Shown here: positions 1 through 11,602 of the stretch, piece by piece
Position numbering within the stretch: position 1 is the stretch's first letter
Layout: each line of letters opens with the position of its first letter
Notes under the pieces: model-generated
Seen by the model: the letters and a program-made list of their open reading frames with translations, nothing else
Told to the model about the DNA's origin: nothing
Databases searched by the model: none
From: Diogma glabrata
Taxonomy: Eukaryota; Arthropoda; Insecta; Diptera; Cylindrotomidae
Length of the DNA stretch: 64,000 nt
Direction: 5' to 3'
Assembly: GCA_963693315.1 (NCBI GenBank)
Contig: OY856186.1
Span: 230,926,532-230,990,531, forward strand
Made by a program: the position numbers and the translations under genes

Positions 1-531
1 CTTTAGGTTGTTTAGTTTAATAAACCGTTACCTAAAAAGCATCGGTTAATAAAATCGTCCAACAGTGGATCTGGTATGAAGGCAGTGCAACTCTCAAGAT
101 TGGTGGCTTATAGCGACACCTTTGTTATAGTTTTTTTTTGTCTACTGATATTTTTATGATTAACCTATCCCGATCATAAACCTTGGGAATAATAACATAC
201 TAATTTTATTGTAGAATTTTTGTTTTCATCAGATATTTTATTAAAACAACGAAACCACCAAATAACGTGGAACCTATTTTAGTTTATGTTTTTTTTATAT
301 TCGATTGAAGTACCAACCCTAGCATAAAACTATAAAAAAAAGAAGGAATGTTCTGCCAAAAATTAATTCAAAATACAGAAACTTTAAACAATATTGTAGT
401 TGGAGCCAACCATTTGTCACTGAAATATGATAATAAAATTTTTTTTTATTTCTTTGTCTAAATCACCGTGACGTAAATAATCATCAACTACCGATTACTA
501 ATGAAAATAAAGAATGCTTTTTTTTGGGAAT
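1..531. other. AT-rich intergenic DNA, nothing recognised
   Basis: No reading frame, RNA gene or clear repeat boundary is visible. It is AT-rich with short homopolymers and leads into the 162-bp tandem repeat. Confidence 0.5.
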
Positions 532-932
532 TTAGATGAAATTTATAATTCGTCCGAAAATAAGTAGTCTGAATTTTGTTGTCATGTGAACATTCTTCTA
601 GGATATGGACTTGTCTTAAATAAAATAAAGCTTGTTTTAAATAGAATAAAGCTTGTTTTAAATAAAATAAAATAAAGAATAGTTTTTGGGACTTTAGATG
701 AAAGTTTTAATTCGTCCGAAAATAAGTAGTCTGAATTTTGTTGTCATGTGAACATTCTTCTAGGATATGGACTTGTCTTAAATAAAATAAAGCTTGTTTT
801 AAATAAAATAAAGCTTGTTTTAAATAAAATAAAATAAAGAATAGTTTTTGGGACTTTAGATGAAAGTTTTAATTCGTCCGAAAATAAGTAGTCTGAATTT
901 TGTTGTCATGTGGACATTCTTCTAGGATATTG
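532..932. repeat. 162-bp tandem repeat, about 2.5 copies
   Basis: The block starting TTAGATGAAA recurs at 532, 694 and 856, an exact 162-bp period. The third copy runs out near 932. Each full unit ends in shorter internal repeats of the form AAATAAAATAAAGCTTGTTTT. Units 1 and 2 differ at scattered positions, so this is a modestly aged satellite-like repeat and not coding. Confidence 0.9.
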
Positions 933-1489
933 GATTATTTTAGGTGCGTGTGTGTGTGAATGAAGTATGAGAGTGTGAAAGTATGTGAGTAAATGTGGGG
1001 TTGGGCGTGGGGATCGTGGTTCTTTCGCCAAAGGGGTCGCCAGAGTCTCATTTTTTCCATTTGTATTTTTATCCCATTTCCGAAAATTCCCGTAATTCGC
1101 GTACATGTCTGCATTTGTATTGGAGCAGCAGGGTTTACCAATCGGACTCCATACTGTGATTAGCCGGAGCACAAAAATAAAATCTCAATTAGTTACGCGA
1201 CCTGCTATGCCGCTTCATTGGTTCGCCAATGAAAAAGCTCTTCATTACACATGGTTAGCGTTCAATCCGCAGATGTTTTGAACATGTATTTTAAAATTTT
1301 TTATTGATTCATATATGTTTTGTCCCTGCAAATTCCGTGGACATGCCGCTTTATGGGCGGGTGGATTGCGCAAATTTGCTTTACCACTTGCAGACTTATT
1401 TTTTTTCGGTTGTACTGCCATATATATATATCAAAATGTTTATTTTATTTTTTTGTGTTTTATTTTAAAATGCATAACTAAGTAAAAAA
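933..1489. other. Intergenic DNA with a short GT-rich stretch
   Basis: Somewhat less AT-rich than its surroundings, with GTGTGTGTG near 942-957. Short open frames on the minus strand (about 88 and 68 codons) overlap one another in different frames and resemble no known protein. I treat them as chance. Confidence 0.4.
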
Positions 1490-1940
1490 TCCTATCATAC
1501 TACAAAATATGACATATGCCAATATTTCATGATAAGATGAAGAAATAATAACAAAATAATAAGTGAAAAACAAATTGTGAGAAATTTGCAGAAAACAAAA
1601 CAAAACTAAATGCCAATAATCCAGCTGATGCAGCGCACCCCAGACGCACCGCCCACCACTTCAATCGAGGCACAAAGCCCACACATAACTACGTGTTGGT
1701 TCGATTCCTCGGAAGAGCTAATGAGCGGTACCGCTACGGAACGCTGCCCAGCTAAGACTGGAAGTGCTGCCGTTGACTAATTAAAGTTCGTCCGCCAGCA
1801 CCCTAAGATATCATCTTGGCTAATGACATCTCCTGCCATTGCCAGTGGTATGTGATATCTCACGCTAACTCATATGTCAATGGCAGGGACTGGAGTACGC
1901 AGGGTAGTCAGACCCGTAGACCCGTAGATCATTACACGAA
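1490..1940 (+). repeat. Dispersed hairpin-bearing repeat, copy 1
   Basis: This stretch shares two blocks with copies near 19.4-19.8, 23.2-24.3, 45.8-46.5 and 49.1-49.3 kb. The first is a block around CCAATATTTCATGATAAGATG. The second, at about 1770-1930, reads as 'cgtccgccagcacc', 'gatatcatcttggcta', 'ttgccagtggtatgtgatat', 'catatgtcaatggcaggga'. The second block holds imperfect inverted repeats (CATTGCCA/TGGCA and GATATC motifs), so its RNA or single strand would fold. It has no coding potential and is probably a non-autonomous element. Its class is unknown. Confidence 0.7.
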
Positions 1941-2746
1941 ATCAAAATATTTTACTTTCTAATACCTACTTAAAGTAACACAGTTTCAGTTAAAATCTAC
2001 ATCCCAATTCATATTTCTCTTATTAAAATCGAAATAATAATTAACTTAGCTAGTTTTGTGTTATAAAACTTGCTCAGTTTAAGTTAAACATAGTAAATTT
2101 GTAACAAATCAACCCAAAACGGGGTTATTATAACTAAAACCAATTAAACTAGCTTTAGTTTATTATTATTTTTTTCAGTGTATACTTCATCGCCAAGCCT
2201 GTGGGCTAAGCTGCATCGTACATAAAACGGACTGTTATAAATTTAGAATTAAGTTCGCAATCTTAGTCGCAAATCATTACTTTGGGATTTCATTGCGATA
2301 TCCTTAAAGATATTTTAAAGGTAAACCCTAGTTTTATCTAATAACAATACTGTATAGTAAAATATACAGTAAACAAGTGAGTGTAGTCCTCAGAATATAT
2401 TAGCGTGATCTGTTTAAGGATATCCAACAATGAATACTCTACAACATATTCTTTATTCAATCTATCAAGAATTCATTGCGATTTTCTTTGGCATAGTCTA
2501 ACGACAATTCTATAGATCTATTTAGCAAATGTACAGAATAGTAAAACATACTGTCTAAGAATGAGAATAACCTACAGTTTATACAAAAGAAATTTGTACT
2601 AGGATAGTCGACGTAGTATATTCTATGGAATATACTATTTTTGTAAGTTATCGCAAAATGTTTATTGGGCAGGATGTTTGTAATTCCAATAGCGACGAGA
2701 GTTGGCTTTTACTGGAATAAAATTTGACTATTGGTAATATCCCGAA
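1941..2746. other. AT-rich intergenic DNA
   Basis: No gene or RNA recognised. A TTTTTTCAGTGTA motif near 2171-2183 resembles the end of the CACTG-terminated MITE at 51964-52410, but no matching partner end was identified nearby. Confidence 0.35.
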
Positions 2747-3926
2747 CAGAAATTTGTCAGGGCTCAAATAAGGTCCTGATCAGGCTTGCCCTAATCCGGA
2801 TCAGGCATTGGTAAGGCAGTCTGATTATGCCTTGATCATGAGAGTAACGCTTTTTCCCTATCAGGTCCTGATTGGGATTACCGGATCAGACCCTGATTGG
2901 GATAATCCGATCCCTGATTGGGATAATATGATCAGGCCCTAATTGAGATATCCGGACCCTGATATATATTTATATTGTAACGATTACAGAAAAATCCAGA
3001 CGGTTACAGTCACCTCCAGAAAAATCAAATCAACAAAACACAACAACAAATTAATGAAATGAATAGTGTTGTTGTTGTATCCTCAGAACTTTGGTCAGCA
3101 TAAAATTACTTTATGAATCAAATCATCATAAAGTAAAATAATCGAATATTCTGGTGTTTTCTAAAAAGTGACCTTGAATGATCGAGATTATGCAGAATCG
3201 TATATAAGGAGGGATGTCTTACAAGACTAGATTAGTTTTATTTTAAACGTGTGACGGTAAAATTAAAATTATAAAAGTGTTTTTAAAATAAGTTTTTGTG
3301 AATAAAGTTTTAAGTGTTATTGAGTAGAAATATTTTGTGTATTATTTCGAACGTGTCTTACTGGAAATTTCTACAATCAACCGTTGGAGTTTCTGAAGCT
3401 GTTGACAGGATATTCAGGTTAGGAATATTGTTTCCGGTTGTTGTGGAACACTTAAGGAGTTAAATACTTAATAAAACCTGTTGTTTGTGGTTACTAATCA
3501 GTGATCGAAGAAAAGGAAGAGATTTTGGGAATTACGTTTATCGAATTGTGAGTAAGGCCAATTCGAAGTAAGGATGGAAAAACGTAACAATATATTATAT
3601 ACATAAATTAATTGAATTAAAATAAAAAAATTACAATAAAAAAATTAAAACATACATACCACCTTAATCACTATTATTACACTCTTGCAGCCAAAATGGA
3701 TAATACTCTAGTGAATTTTAACCAATTGAAATTTCAGCTAGGGATCGAATACGAAAAACTTGACCAGGGCCGAGTATATTCAAATAAGGTTAACCCTAAA
3801 AGGGTATTCTAAATCAGACCCGAAACAGGCCCATATCAGATTGCTCTAATAGGGATTGCCTTTGTAGGACTAACCAGGCCCTGATCATGCCCCGACTGTA
3901 TTCAGGTTTTCCCTAACTAATTTCTG
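2747..3926. mobile_element. Non-autonomous TIR element with CCTGAT subterminal repeats, split by a solo LTR
   Basis: The left end reads CAGAAATTTGTCAGGG (from 2747). The right end reads CCCTAACTAATTTCTG (to 3926), a 16-bp inverted repeat with two mismatches. Inside each end lie many degenerate copies of CCTGATTGGGAT / CAGGGCCTGATCA (2766-2966 and 3755-3905), the kind of subterminal array found in CACTA-type elements. No coding sequence remains. The middle is occupied by the solo LTR at 2976-3589. No clear target-site duplication was seen. Confidence 0.65.
2976..3589 (+). mobile_element. Solo LTR, family A (copy 1)
   Basis: Begins TGTAACG, ends CGTAACA and is flanked by a 4-bp duplication ATAT (2972-2975 and 3590-3593). 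A second, diverged copy with its own duplication lies at 56782-57687. Shared landmarks are GTTGTTGTTGTAT, a TATA-like box (here TATATAAGG near 3201), GTGACGGTAAA, AATATTTTGTGTATTAT and AATCAGTGATCGAA. TG...CA ends, an internal TATA box and a 4-bp duplication are typical of an LTR left behind after recombination. No internal retrotransposon sequence is adjacent. It is nested inside the CCTGAT TIR element. Confidence 0.8.
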
Positions 3927-4318
3927 CTAGAGATGTATTGTATTAATAAATAGTCCCATGATTCAAGGAATTGTTTTACTTTGTCTAAGTTTAGTAAGGA
4001 AAGGTTGAACAAATTGTAGTAATTATCTGTATTATTCACATTTGTGTTAAACCATAATAGTCAACGAAATCCTACGTCGAGGGAGCGGGATAAGCATTCC
4101 TGAATCCTGGTATTTGAAAAAATAAATATTAAAATATTCAAGAATGAAAAATTTTACGAGCCAGTGTATAGGGTAGGTGATAATTTTATCGAGAACTTTG
4201 TTTAGGTTTGAATTTAGGACTCTTATGCTGCTGAATTTAATGCCAAGCTGATGGTTAACCTTTTGTACTATTGAATGGAAATGCACTGAAAAAACTTTGA
4301 TTTATTCTGCAATATTAG

Positions 4319-4448
4319 TTCAACAAAATCAATTTTATAGCATCAATTAAAATTGAGTACAATTGACAAATGCATTGTTAAAAGTTCAAAACGTTTTGTC
4401 AATTGTACTAAATTTTAGTTGATGCTACAAAATTTGATTTTGTTTAGC
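4319..4448. repeat. Palindromic repeat (small MITE or foldback)
   Basis: The stretch AGTTCAACAAAATCAATTTTATAGCATCAATT... at 4317-4371 is mirrored by the reverse complement at 4393-4447, with a spacer of about 20 bp. It is non-coding. Target duplications were not resolved. A CACTGAAAAAA motif lies just outside at 4283. Confidence 0.6.
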
Positions 4449-4530
4449 TAATATAGATTATCTTTTAGATAATCTTATAGATAATCTAACTAGTATTAAT
4501 TAGTTAATGATTTTATAAAAATTTATCCGA

Positions 4531-4810
4531 CCCAGGTAGGAAAAACAATCGGGCCAAACATGGCACATGATTGGCATACCAATTATAAACTTTGGACCAA
4601 GCATATTTTCTAGTGTTGGCCCAACGTTGGGTAGACCACGAAATGATAACATCGTGCCAGAGTTGTTTTACAAGTTTGGCCCAAGTACGGCGTACAATAT
4701 TGGGCCATGCAAAATCTCTAGATCTCAGGCCAAATGTGGCTTACAATTTTGGCCCAAGGATGGCTAACAGTTTTGGGCCAAATATGGCTTTTAATTTTCA
4801 ACCAATTTTA
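4531..4810. repeat. Subterminal TTGGCCCAA motif array, left (truncated)
   Basis: Degenerate copies of TTGGCCCAA occur in both orientations every 20-50 bp. Examples are GGGCCAAACATGG at 4551, TTGGCCCAACGTTGG near 4616, TTTGGCCCAAG near 4675 and TTTTGGCCCAAGGATGG near 4746. The array is the inverted counterpart of 16200-16512. Repeated short motifs inside the ends are a hallmark of CACTA elements, where they bind the element's accessory protein. Confidence 0.75.
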
Positions 4811-4917
4811 GTTAATATTCAATTGGATAAAACAATGAAAAATAAATTATAAAGCGTTGGTTTGATTAAGTTTATTTAACGTTTATTAAAAAATGCCTAT
4901 AAAAAAATTATTATGCC

Positions 4918-6496
4918 TTATTCTAATTTTGCTCTATTGGCACGACCACCTTCACGATCTGCTGCACCAGCTAAATATGCACTAACAACCTTAGTGATTG
5001 AAACCGACTGGTTTGTTTCTTTCCACTTTATTTGTAAGGCTTCTAGAAGTATAGAAATTTACAGATTTAAATTATTCAATTGATATTTGTTCTTATTTTG
5101 GATGTAGTATAAAAACTCACTGATCATGCATGTGTAAGTTACAGTTTTTTCGAAACTTAGTTTCGATTCACCTCTTATTTTTTTGCCGGTGGCACTGTAG
5201 CTTAACTGCGTATTTTTTGATATAACAGTGGCTATCATTTGTTGCACGTCTTTATGGTAGCTATTGGAGCTGAGGACCGTGTACCTCAAAATATCTCTCT
5301 GTAAAAATAAAATAATTCGGTTATAGAATAGGTTTTTACTCCAAACCAAATGTTTATACCAATGCTGTTTGTTTTTCTCTATCGGCTGCAATAACGACTT
5401 CAAAACTTTGAAATTCTTCAAGAGTTGTGATTGGAAGCTCAGTATTAAGTATGTTCCAAGGATCTTGATTTTCATTGGTTTGTTGAGTACGATTCATCAT
5501 TTGCATAACGGCATCAATTTTATTATTTAAATCGTATTTAATTGACCGGGTCACTTTTTGTATTTCTAATTTTAACCTTGATTCCAATTCATGAATGTAG
5601 GCAGGTGTTTTCGGATCAACGGATTTATGTGGTGTGTCACTACTTGCACTTTCTGACTTAATATCTGATGGTTGTGAATCATCATCGTCGTCAGTTTCTT
5701 TATCGATCTCTATGTGCACATCATGAATTACTTCATCTCCAAACTCTGACTCCACGTCTGCCGGATGTTCAGCTATAGGCTTCGAGAGTATCATTTTTAC
5801 CTGTTCTGGCGAGTAAGTGTAAGGCGATTGCGATATAACGTACTCTGCATCAGAACTTTCCACTTTTTTATTTTTAAATGATCTTTTCAATCTTCGCTTT
5901 CCTTGATCTATACCAACTAGAAAAAATAAACATTATTCAAGTGTTTAATCACAAATAAAGTTTTGATGGCGATTCCGTCATCATACAAAACGTTATATTC
6001 TCTACATTGAGTTTAATAATGACAAACTTCGTTATAACAATTAAATACTACGATGCAATTTAAAAAAGTGCATAAATAAATGCTAGGTACTTTTTTCAAA
6101 ACCACGCTTACACAACGTTTTCTTAACTAAACCTTAATCACAATCTGCGGGTGTAATAATAATTCTATTATTTAAATATATGAATAATAATTAATAACGG
6201 TAATAAATATTTATGATTTTTAAAAACGCCATTTCTTTTAAAAAAAAAAACACAAATATTAAATATTACTAACCTGCTGTTTGTATAATTTTAATAGAAA
6301 ACTTTTCCCATTGTTTTTCCGGAGCTTTGCAGGTGTCGATCCATTTCCGAACTTTTTGTACATCTTTAGCTGGCGGATAAAGACAAAATTTCTTTCCAGC
6401 GAGGTCACAAATCCAAGAATTTGGAACAAGCTCCACAACGTGTTTTCCTCCTTTTTTCTCACAAAATTTAACCACCATAAATGGCCGATTATCCAT
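4918..6496 (-). CDS. DUF4806-type protein, four exons, copy with complete 3' end (left arm, unit 1)
   Basis: Predicted exons on the minus strand are 6274-6496, 5360-5916, 5121-5298 and 4918-5042. All have GT-AG junctions and matching phase, giving about 360 residues. Exon 1 starts at MDNRPF with a conserved-looking N-terminal block (VVELVPNSWICD, YPPAKDVQK). Exon 2 is acidic in its middle (ETDDDDDSQ) and ends in LPITTLEEFQSFE, the start of a DUF4806-like domain. Exons 3-4 supply the rest of that domain (RDILRYTVL ... AYLAGAADREGGRANRAKLE). Unlike the right-arm copy, exon 3 has no frameshift. It is joined upstream by two extra copies of exons 1-2, so the native 5' region lies beyond 8990. DUF4806 proteins are common in insects and of unknown function. 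I infer that this one serves the transposon. Confidence 0.65.
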
Positions 6497-6522
6497 TACA
6501 AACAAATTAAGCAAATTGTAAC

Positions 6523-7743
6523 ACCGTGTACCTCAAAATATCTCTCTGTAAAAATAAAATAATTCGGTTATAGAATAGGTTTTTACTCCAAACCAAATGT
6601 TTATACCAATGCTGTTTGTTTTTCTCTATCGGCTGCAATAACGACTTCAAAACTTTGAAATTCTTCAAGAGTTGTGATTGGAAGCTCAGTATTAAGTATG
6701 TTCCAAGGATCTTGATTTTCATTGGTTTGTTGAGTACGATTCATCATTTGCATAACGGCATCAATTTTATTATTTAAATCGTATTTAATTGACCGGGTCA
6801 CTTTTTGTATTTCTAATTTTAACCTTGATTCCAATTCATGAATGTAGGCAGGTGTTTTCGGATCAACGGATTTATGTGGTGTGTCACTACTTGCACTTTC
6901 TGACTTAATATCTGATGGTTGTGAATCATCATCGTCGTCAGTTTCTTTATCGATCTCTATGTGCACATCATGAATTACTTCATCTCCAAACTCTGACTCC
7001 ACGTCTGCCGGATGTTCAGCTATAGGCTTCGAGAGTATCATTTTTACCTGTTCTGGCGAGTAAGTGTAAGGCGATTGCGATATAACGTACTCTGCATCAG
7101 AACTTTCCACTTTTTTATTTTTAAATGATCTTTTCAATCTTCGCTTTCCTTGATCTATACCAACTAGAAAAAATAAACATTATTCAAGTGTTTAATCACA
7201 AATAAAGTTTTGATGGCGATTCCGTCATCATACAAAACGTTATATTCTCTACATTGAGTTTAATAATGACAAACTTCGTTATAACAATTAAATACTACGA
7301 TGCAATTTAAAAAAGTGCATAAATAAATGCTAGGTACTTTTTTCAAAACCACGCTTACACAACGTTTTCTTAACTAAACCTTAATCACAATCTGCGGGTG
7401 TAATAATAATTCTATTATTTAAATATATGAATAATAATTAATAACGGTAATAAATATTTATGATTTTTAAAAACGCCATTTCTTTTAAAAAAAAAAACAC
7501 AAATATTAAATATTACTAACCTGCTGTTTGTATAATTTTAATAGAAAACTTTTCCCATTGTTTTTCCGGAGCTTTGCAGGTGTCGATCCATTTCCGAACT
7601 TTTTGTACATCTTTAGCTGGCGGATAAAGACAAAATTTCTTTCCAGCGAGGTCACAAATCCAAGAATTTGGAACAAGCTCCACAACGTGTTTTCCTCCTT
7701 TTTTCTCACAAAATTTAACCACCATAAATGGCCGATTATCCAT
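6523..7743 (-). pseudogene. Partial DUF4806 gene copy (unit 2)
   Basis: It contains exon 1 (7521-7743), exon 2 (6607-7163) and only the first 23 bp of exon 3 before the tandem junction. Read past exon 2, the frame runs into duplicated flank and stops after RDILRYTVLQFA. The sequence is identical to unit 1, including M after MDNRPF. It lacks exons 3-4 of its own and would need splicing into unit 1 to make a complete product. Confidence 0.75.
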
Positions 7744-7769
7744 TACAAACAAATTAAGCAAATTGTAAC

Positions 7770-8990
7770 ACCGTGTACCTCAAAATATCTCTCTGTAAAA
7801 ATAAAATAATTCGGTTATAGAATAGGTTTTTACTCCAAACCAAATGTTTATACCAATGCTGTTTGTTTTTCTCTATCGGCTGCAATAACGACTTCAAAAC
7901 TTTGAAATTCTTCAAGAGTTGTGATTGGAAGCTCAGTATTAAGTATGTTCCAAGGATCTTGATTTTCATTGGTTTGTTGAGTACGATTCATCATTTGCAT
8001 AACGGCATCAATTTTATTATTTAAATCGTATTTAATTGACCGGGTCACTTTTTGTATTTCTAATTTTAACCTTGATTCCAATTCATGAATGTAGGCAGGT
8101 GTTTTCGGATCAACGGATTTATGTGGTGTGTCACTACTTGCACTTTCTGACTTAATATCTGATGGTTGTGAATCATCATCGTCGTCAGTTTCTTTATCGA
8201 TCTCTATGTGCACATCATGAATTACTTCATCTCCAAACTCTGACTCCACGTCTGCCGGATGTTCAGCTATAGGCTTCGAGAGTATCATTTTTACCTGTTC
8301 TGGCGAGTAAGTGTAAGGCGATTGCGATATAACGTACTCTGCATCAGAACTTTCCACTTTTTTATTTTTAAATGATCTTTTCAATCTTCGCTTTCCTTGA
8401 TCTATACCAACTAGAAAAAATAAACATTATTCAAGTGTTTAATCACAAATAAAGTTTTGATGGCGATTCCGTCATCATACAAAACGTTATATTCTCTACA
8501 TTGAGTTTAATAATGACAAACTTCGTTATAACAATTAAATACTACGATGCAATTTAAAAAAGTGCATAAATAAATGCTAGGTACTTTTTTCAAAACCACG
8601 CTTACACAACGTTTTCTTAACTAAACCTTAATCACAATCTGCGGGTGTAATAATAATTCTATTATTTAAATATATGAATAATAATTAATAACGGTAATAA
8701 ATATTTATGATTTTTAAAAACGCCATTTCTTTTTAAAAAAAAAACACAAATATTAAATATTACTAACCTGCTGTTTGTATAATTTTAATAGAAAACTTTT
8801 CCCATTGTTTTTCCGGAGCTTTGCAGGTGTCGATCCATTTCCGAACTTTTTGTACATCTTTAGCTGGCGGATAAAGACAAAATTTCTTTCCAGCGAGGTC
8901 ACAAATCCAAGAATTTGGAACAAGCTCCACAACGTGTTTTCCTCCTTTTTTCTCACAAAATTTAACCACCGTAAATGGCCGATTATCCAT
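7770..8990 (-). pseudogene. Partial DUF4806 gene copy (unit 3, next to the native 5' flank)
   Basis: Exon 1 is at 8768-8990, exon 2 at 7854-8410, and exon 3 is cut after 23 bp. This unit keeps the original upstream sequence (8991-9505) and the residue T found in the right-arm copy (MDNRPFT). It is therefore probably the ancestral 5' end, and units 1-2 the later duplicates. A transcript starting here would have to skip two sets of exons to reach the intact 3' end at 4918. Confidence 0.75.
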
Positions 8991-9505
8991 TACAAACAAA
9001 TTAAGCAAATTGTAACACAAAATTAGTATATAATTAATATTTGATATTAACAACACTCAACACCACTTTTAAAATTTTGTAACACGCAATTTACATTCCA
9101 TATTTTAGTTATCACTATGGGGTTACCCAATGTGCATTTATTATTACTTCACAGAGATATGTTAATTTACGAAAACCGTTTAAGGTTCGAGCAAATCAAA
9201 ATGGTTTGGTTATTTAAAAATGTATTTAAGCTGTCATTTGTAACAATAAACTAAAGTATCTTATTTCATTTTAATATAAATAGTTTCATATAGAAGTGTA
9301 TAGCGGGCGTTTTCGTTTATATTACAGCTATGAATCTACCTTTTACATTAATTTCGGATTACCATATGAGCAAAGCAAAACGATGTTCTAAATTTGTAGA
9401 ACACTGTTTTAAATTGATGTATTTAGAACATTTTAAAATAAAACTAAATAATAATAAAACAAATCGTAAATAAAAACGCGTTTGTTTTTATTCCTATACA
9501 TTTCT
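8991..9505. other. Intergenic spacer of the left arm
   Basis: Lies between the DUF4806 start and the transposase stop and is mirrored at 14014-14528. It holds no reading frame. By position it should contain the DUF4806 promoter and the transposase 3' end. A reversed AATAAA follows the transposase stop (near 9490). Confidence 0.5.
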
Positions 9506-11602
9506 TTAATCAGCCACATGTAATAAGTTAATCACATATTTTTTGTCTTTTAAATTTAACATCAGACACTTGCTTTTAATATAATCCGCTGTGACGACTT
9601 TTATTATTTGCGAAAAACTGTTTACTCTTGATATTCCAATAGTTTTAGAAGAAATTGGTATATTAAAAACGTCTTCGCTATCATTTTCTTCAAATCCAGA
9701 TAAAAAAATATCAGCAGGCTTTGTGTTTTCTGTTGAGTTTTTGTAAATTTTATTAATAATAAACAATATATCAGACTTCAATTGTATTACATTATTTGGA
9801 TGTTTCGTGGTTAATGTATAGCCATAAAGTTTCACTTCGGATAAGCTGATTAATTGTTGATTTTTATAGCATATTGTTTCTGCAAGTTTATCATATTTGT
9901 ATGATGAAATAGTAGTTTTTTTTTGAATTTTTGTACTATCTACAGTTTGTACCTCCAAAATTCTATTGGCTATTTGAGTAAGTGGTTTATTTGGTGATTT
10001 TACTAACTTTTTAAATAAACTAATATAGTTTTCACCCCAGAATGCAGAAAGACGACTAAGCGGTGCTTTAAAATGAATAACATCGTCCGCCACATGTATT
10101 AAGTTGTGCATGTTTAATGTTTGACTTTCAGGTCCATATAAAGAAGGAAGCAACAAGAAGAATTTTCGTAGCATAGCTTTGGCACAAAGTGCAAGTGGAA
10201 CTGCAACGATTTCATCATTTAAAATACGGCAAGCTGCATGCAATAATAAAAAATGTTGATATCTTTCTTTGGATAATATGTTCTGCATGACCAATGGTCC
10301 ACAATACAACAAAAAAAATCTAAATTGTGTTGCTTTCCAACGTAATACGTCAGTGATATCAAAAACTTTTCTTTGAAATTCTTTTGGTACATCTTTTGAA
10401 ATATTATCCATAATTTGTTTTAATATTTTCAAGTGTTGTGCTCGTAAACTTGCCGTACTCTTTTTTTTACCAATAAATTTCTCCAACAAAAACTTCATTA
10501 CACCTAAGTATAATAAATGCATTGAGTCAAGAGCAATCTGTGATACTGGATCAAAATTCTGAATTTTAAGTAGCGGACTGTTAATATCAGTCTGATGATG
10601 ATTTGAGTGTATTTTATCAATAAATGTTAGCTTAGTACGGCTTGAACAATTCATTTCTGGGTACACACGCCTACGATTGATTGTTATTCCTTTTGTTGTG
10701 CATCGCTCGCATGCATTAAATGTACCTGGATACTTGCAACATTTTATAAATGCCCGAGCAGGAGAATCAGCAATAATTGCAGACATTTCAACAGCATATG
10801 TTTTATTGCCTATAACTATTCCTTTTTCAATCAACTCGTTTATTTCTTCGATAAAATCTTTTAAATAAATTTCAGCAGATTGTGGTTTTGAATCACCACA
10901 ATATAAACCAATCACGAATGGTGTAGTAAAATAATTGTCATTATAAATTCGTAGCACAACTGGCCAGACCTGAGTTGTTGAGTTATTAAATAACGATACC
11001 CCATCTATATGGGCATGTAAAATTATTGTGTCCTCACAGTAAACTGCTGGTACAATAATGTGCATTAAACAGGTTTTAATGCCAAAATAAATATACGATC
11101 CAACAGAACCACGTTTGCTTTGCATGGGCTGCAATATCCGAGAATGTTGTGTTTTTAATAACTGGCGAGCAGTTTTAGGTAGACTATGTCCTTCTTCTAT
11201 TAATATTTGTAATAGTTCATCAACAACCGTAAGGCGTAGTGTTTTGATATTGCGTATAGTCCAGCCATGTAATTTTTCTTTTAGATTACTTCGGTGTAAT
11301 ATATCGGTTTCCGAAGAATTTTCAAGTATGCTTACAGAGGTAACAGTTTTGTCACTTGAAAAGCAACTGTCTGAAGAGTTACTGACTGAACAACTAATAA
11401 CTGAAGAACAACTGGCCGACGAACAACTATCTACAGCATGAGAGACCTCATCAACTAAATCATTTACCGTAAAATTTAAAATTTCATTTGTGAGGTTAGG
11501 TTCCTCTACAACTTCAGTATTTTCTGGCCTATAAATTGCTTTTTGCTCATCTTTTTTCAAAGCTCTGTGCTTTTTTAGTCTGCAATAGTTATTGCTAGGC
11601 AT
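9506..11602 (-). CDS. CACTA-type (Transposase_21-like) transposase, left copy, longer N terminus
   Basis: The uninterrupted frame extends to 11701, but the first ATG that makes sense is at 11602 (MPSNNYCRLKKHRALKK), giving about 698 residues. In 731-residue numbering from 11701, HIDGVSLFNNSTTQVWPV is at 232-249 with D233, IIADSPARAFIKC is at 309-321 with D312, the zinc-type pair CC...CERC is at 321-334, HNLIHVADDV is at 532-541, and AFWGENY carries E557. D233/D312/E557 are the likely catalytic acids of an RNase H-fold transposase, and the motif wording matches tnp2/Transposase_21 of CACTA elements. The N terminus has a Ser/Cys-rich stretch (89-117). It differs from the right copy by three residues plus 12 codons present only here. 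It is probably the functional source. Confidence 0.75.
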   Translation of the reverse strand: MPSNNYCRLKKHRALKKDEQKAIYRPENTEVVEEPNLTNEILNFTVNDLVDEVSHAVDSCSSASCSSVISCSVSNSSDSCFSSDKTVTSVSILENSSETDILHRSNLKEKLHGWTIRNIKTLRLTVVDELLQILIEEGHSLPKTARQLLKTQHSRILQPMQSKRGSVGSYIYFGIKTCLMHIIVPAVYCEDTIILHAHIDGVSLFNNSTTQVWPVVLRIYNDNYFTTPFVIGLYCGDSKPQSAEIYLKDFIEEINELIEKGIVIGNKTYAVEMSAIIADSPARAFIKCCKYPGTFNACERCTTKGITINRRRVYPEMNCSSRTKLTFIDKIHSNHHQTDINSPLLKIQNFDPVSQIALDSMHLLYLGVMKFLLEKFIGKKKSTASLRAQHLKILKQIMDNISKDVPKEFQRKVFDITDVLRWKATQFRFFLLYCGPLVMQNILSKERYQHFLLLHAACRILNDEIVAVPLALCAKAMLRKFFLLLPSLYGPESQTLNMHNLIHVADDVIHFKAPLSRLSAFWGENYISLFKKLVKSPNKPLTQIANRILEVQTVDSTKIQKKTTISSYKYDKLAETICYKNQQLISLSEVKLYGYTLTTKHPNNVIQLKSDILFIINKIYKNSTENTKPADIFLSGFEENDSEDVFNIPISSKTIGISRVNSFSQIIKVVTADYIKSKCLMLNLKDKKYVINLLHVAD

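Larger units (their letters stand above)
5276..9016. repeat. Tandem triplication, 1,247-bp unit
   Basis: Units are 5276-6522, 6523-7769 and 7770-9016, identical except for one base in the exon-1 coding region (M versus T after MDNRPF) and slight variation in an A/T run. The junctions join ...TTGTAAC to ACCGTGTACCTC, with a 2-bp AC shared at the breakpoint. Each unit holds the first 23 bp of exon 3, intron 2, exon 2, intron 1, exon 1 and a little 5' flank of the DUF4806 gene. The right arm (14507-15751) has only one copy. Near-identity means a recent duplication or an assembly artefact. Confidence 0.9.

Noticed and set aside
4047..4286. 79-codon minus-strand frame
   Set aside because: No homology recognised. 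The composition matches the AT-rich background.
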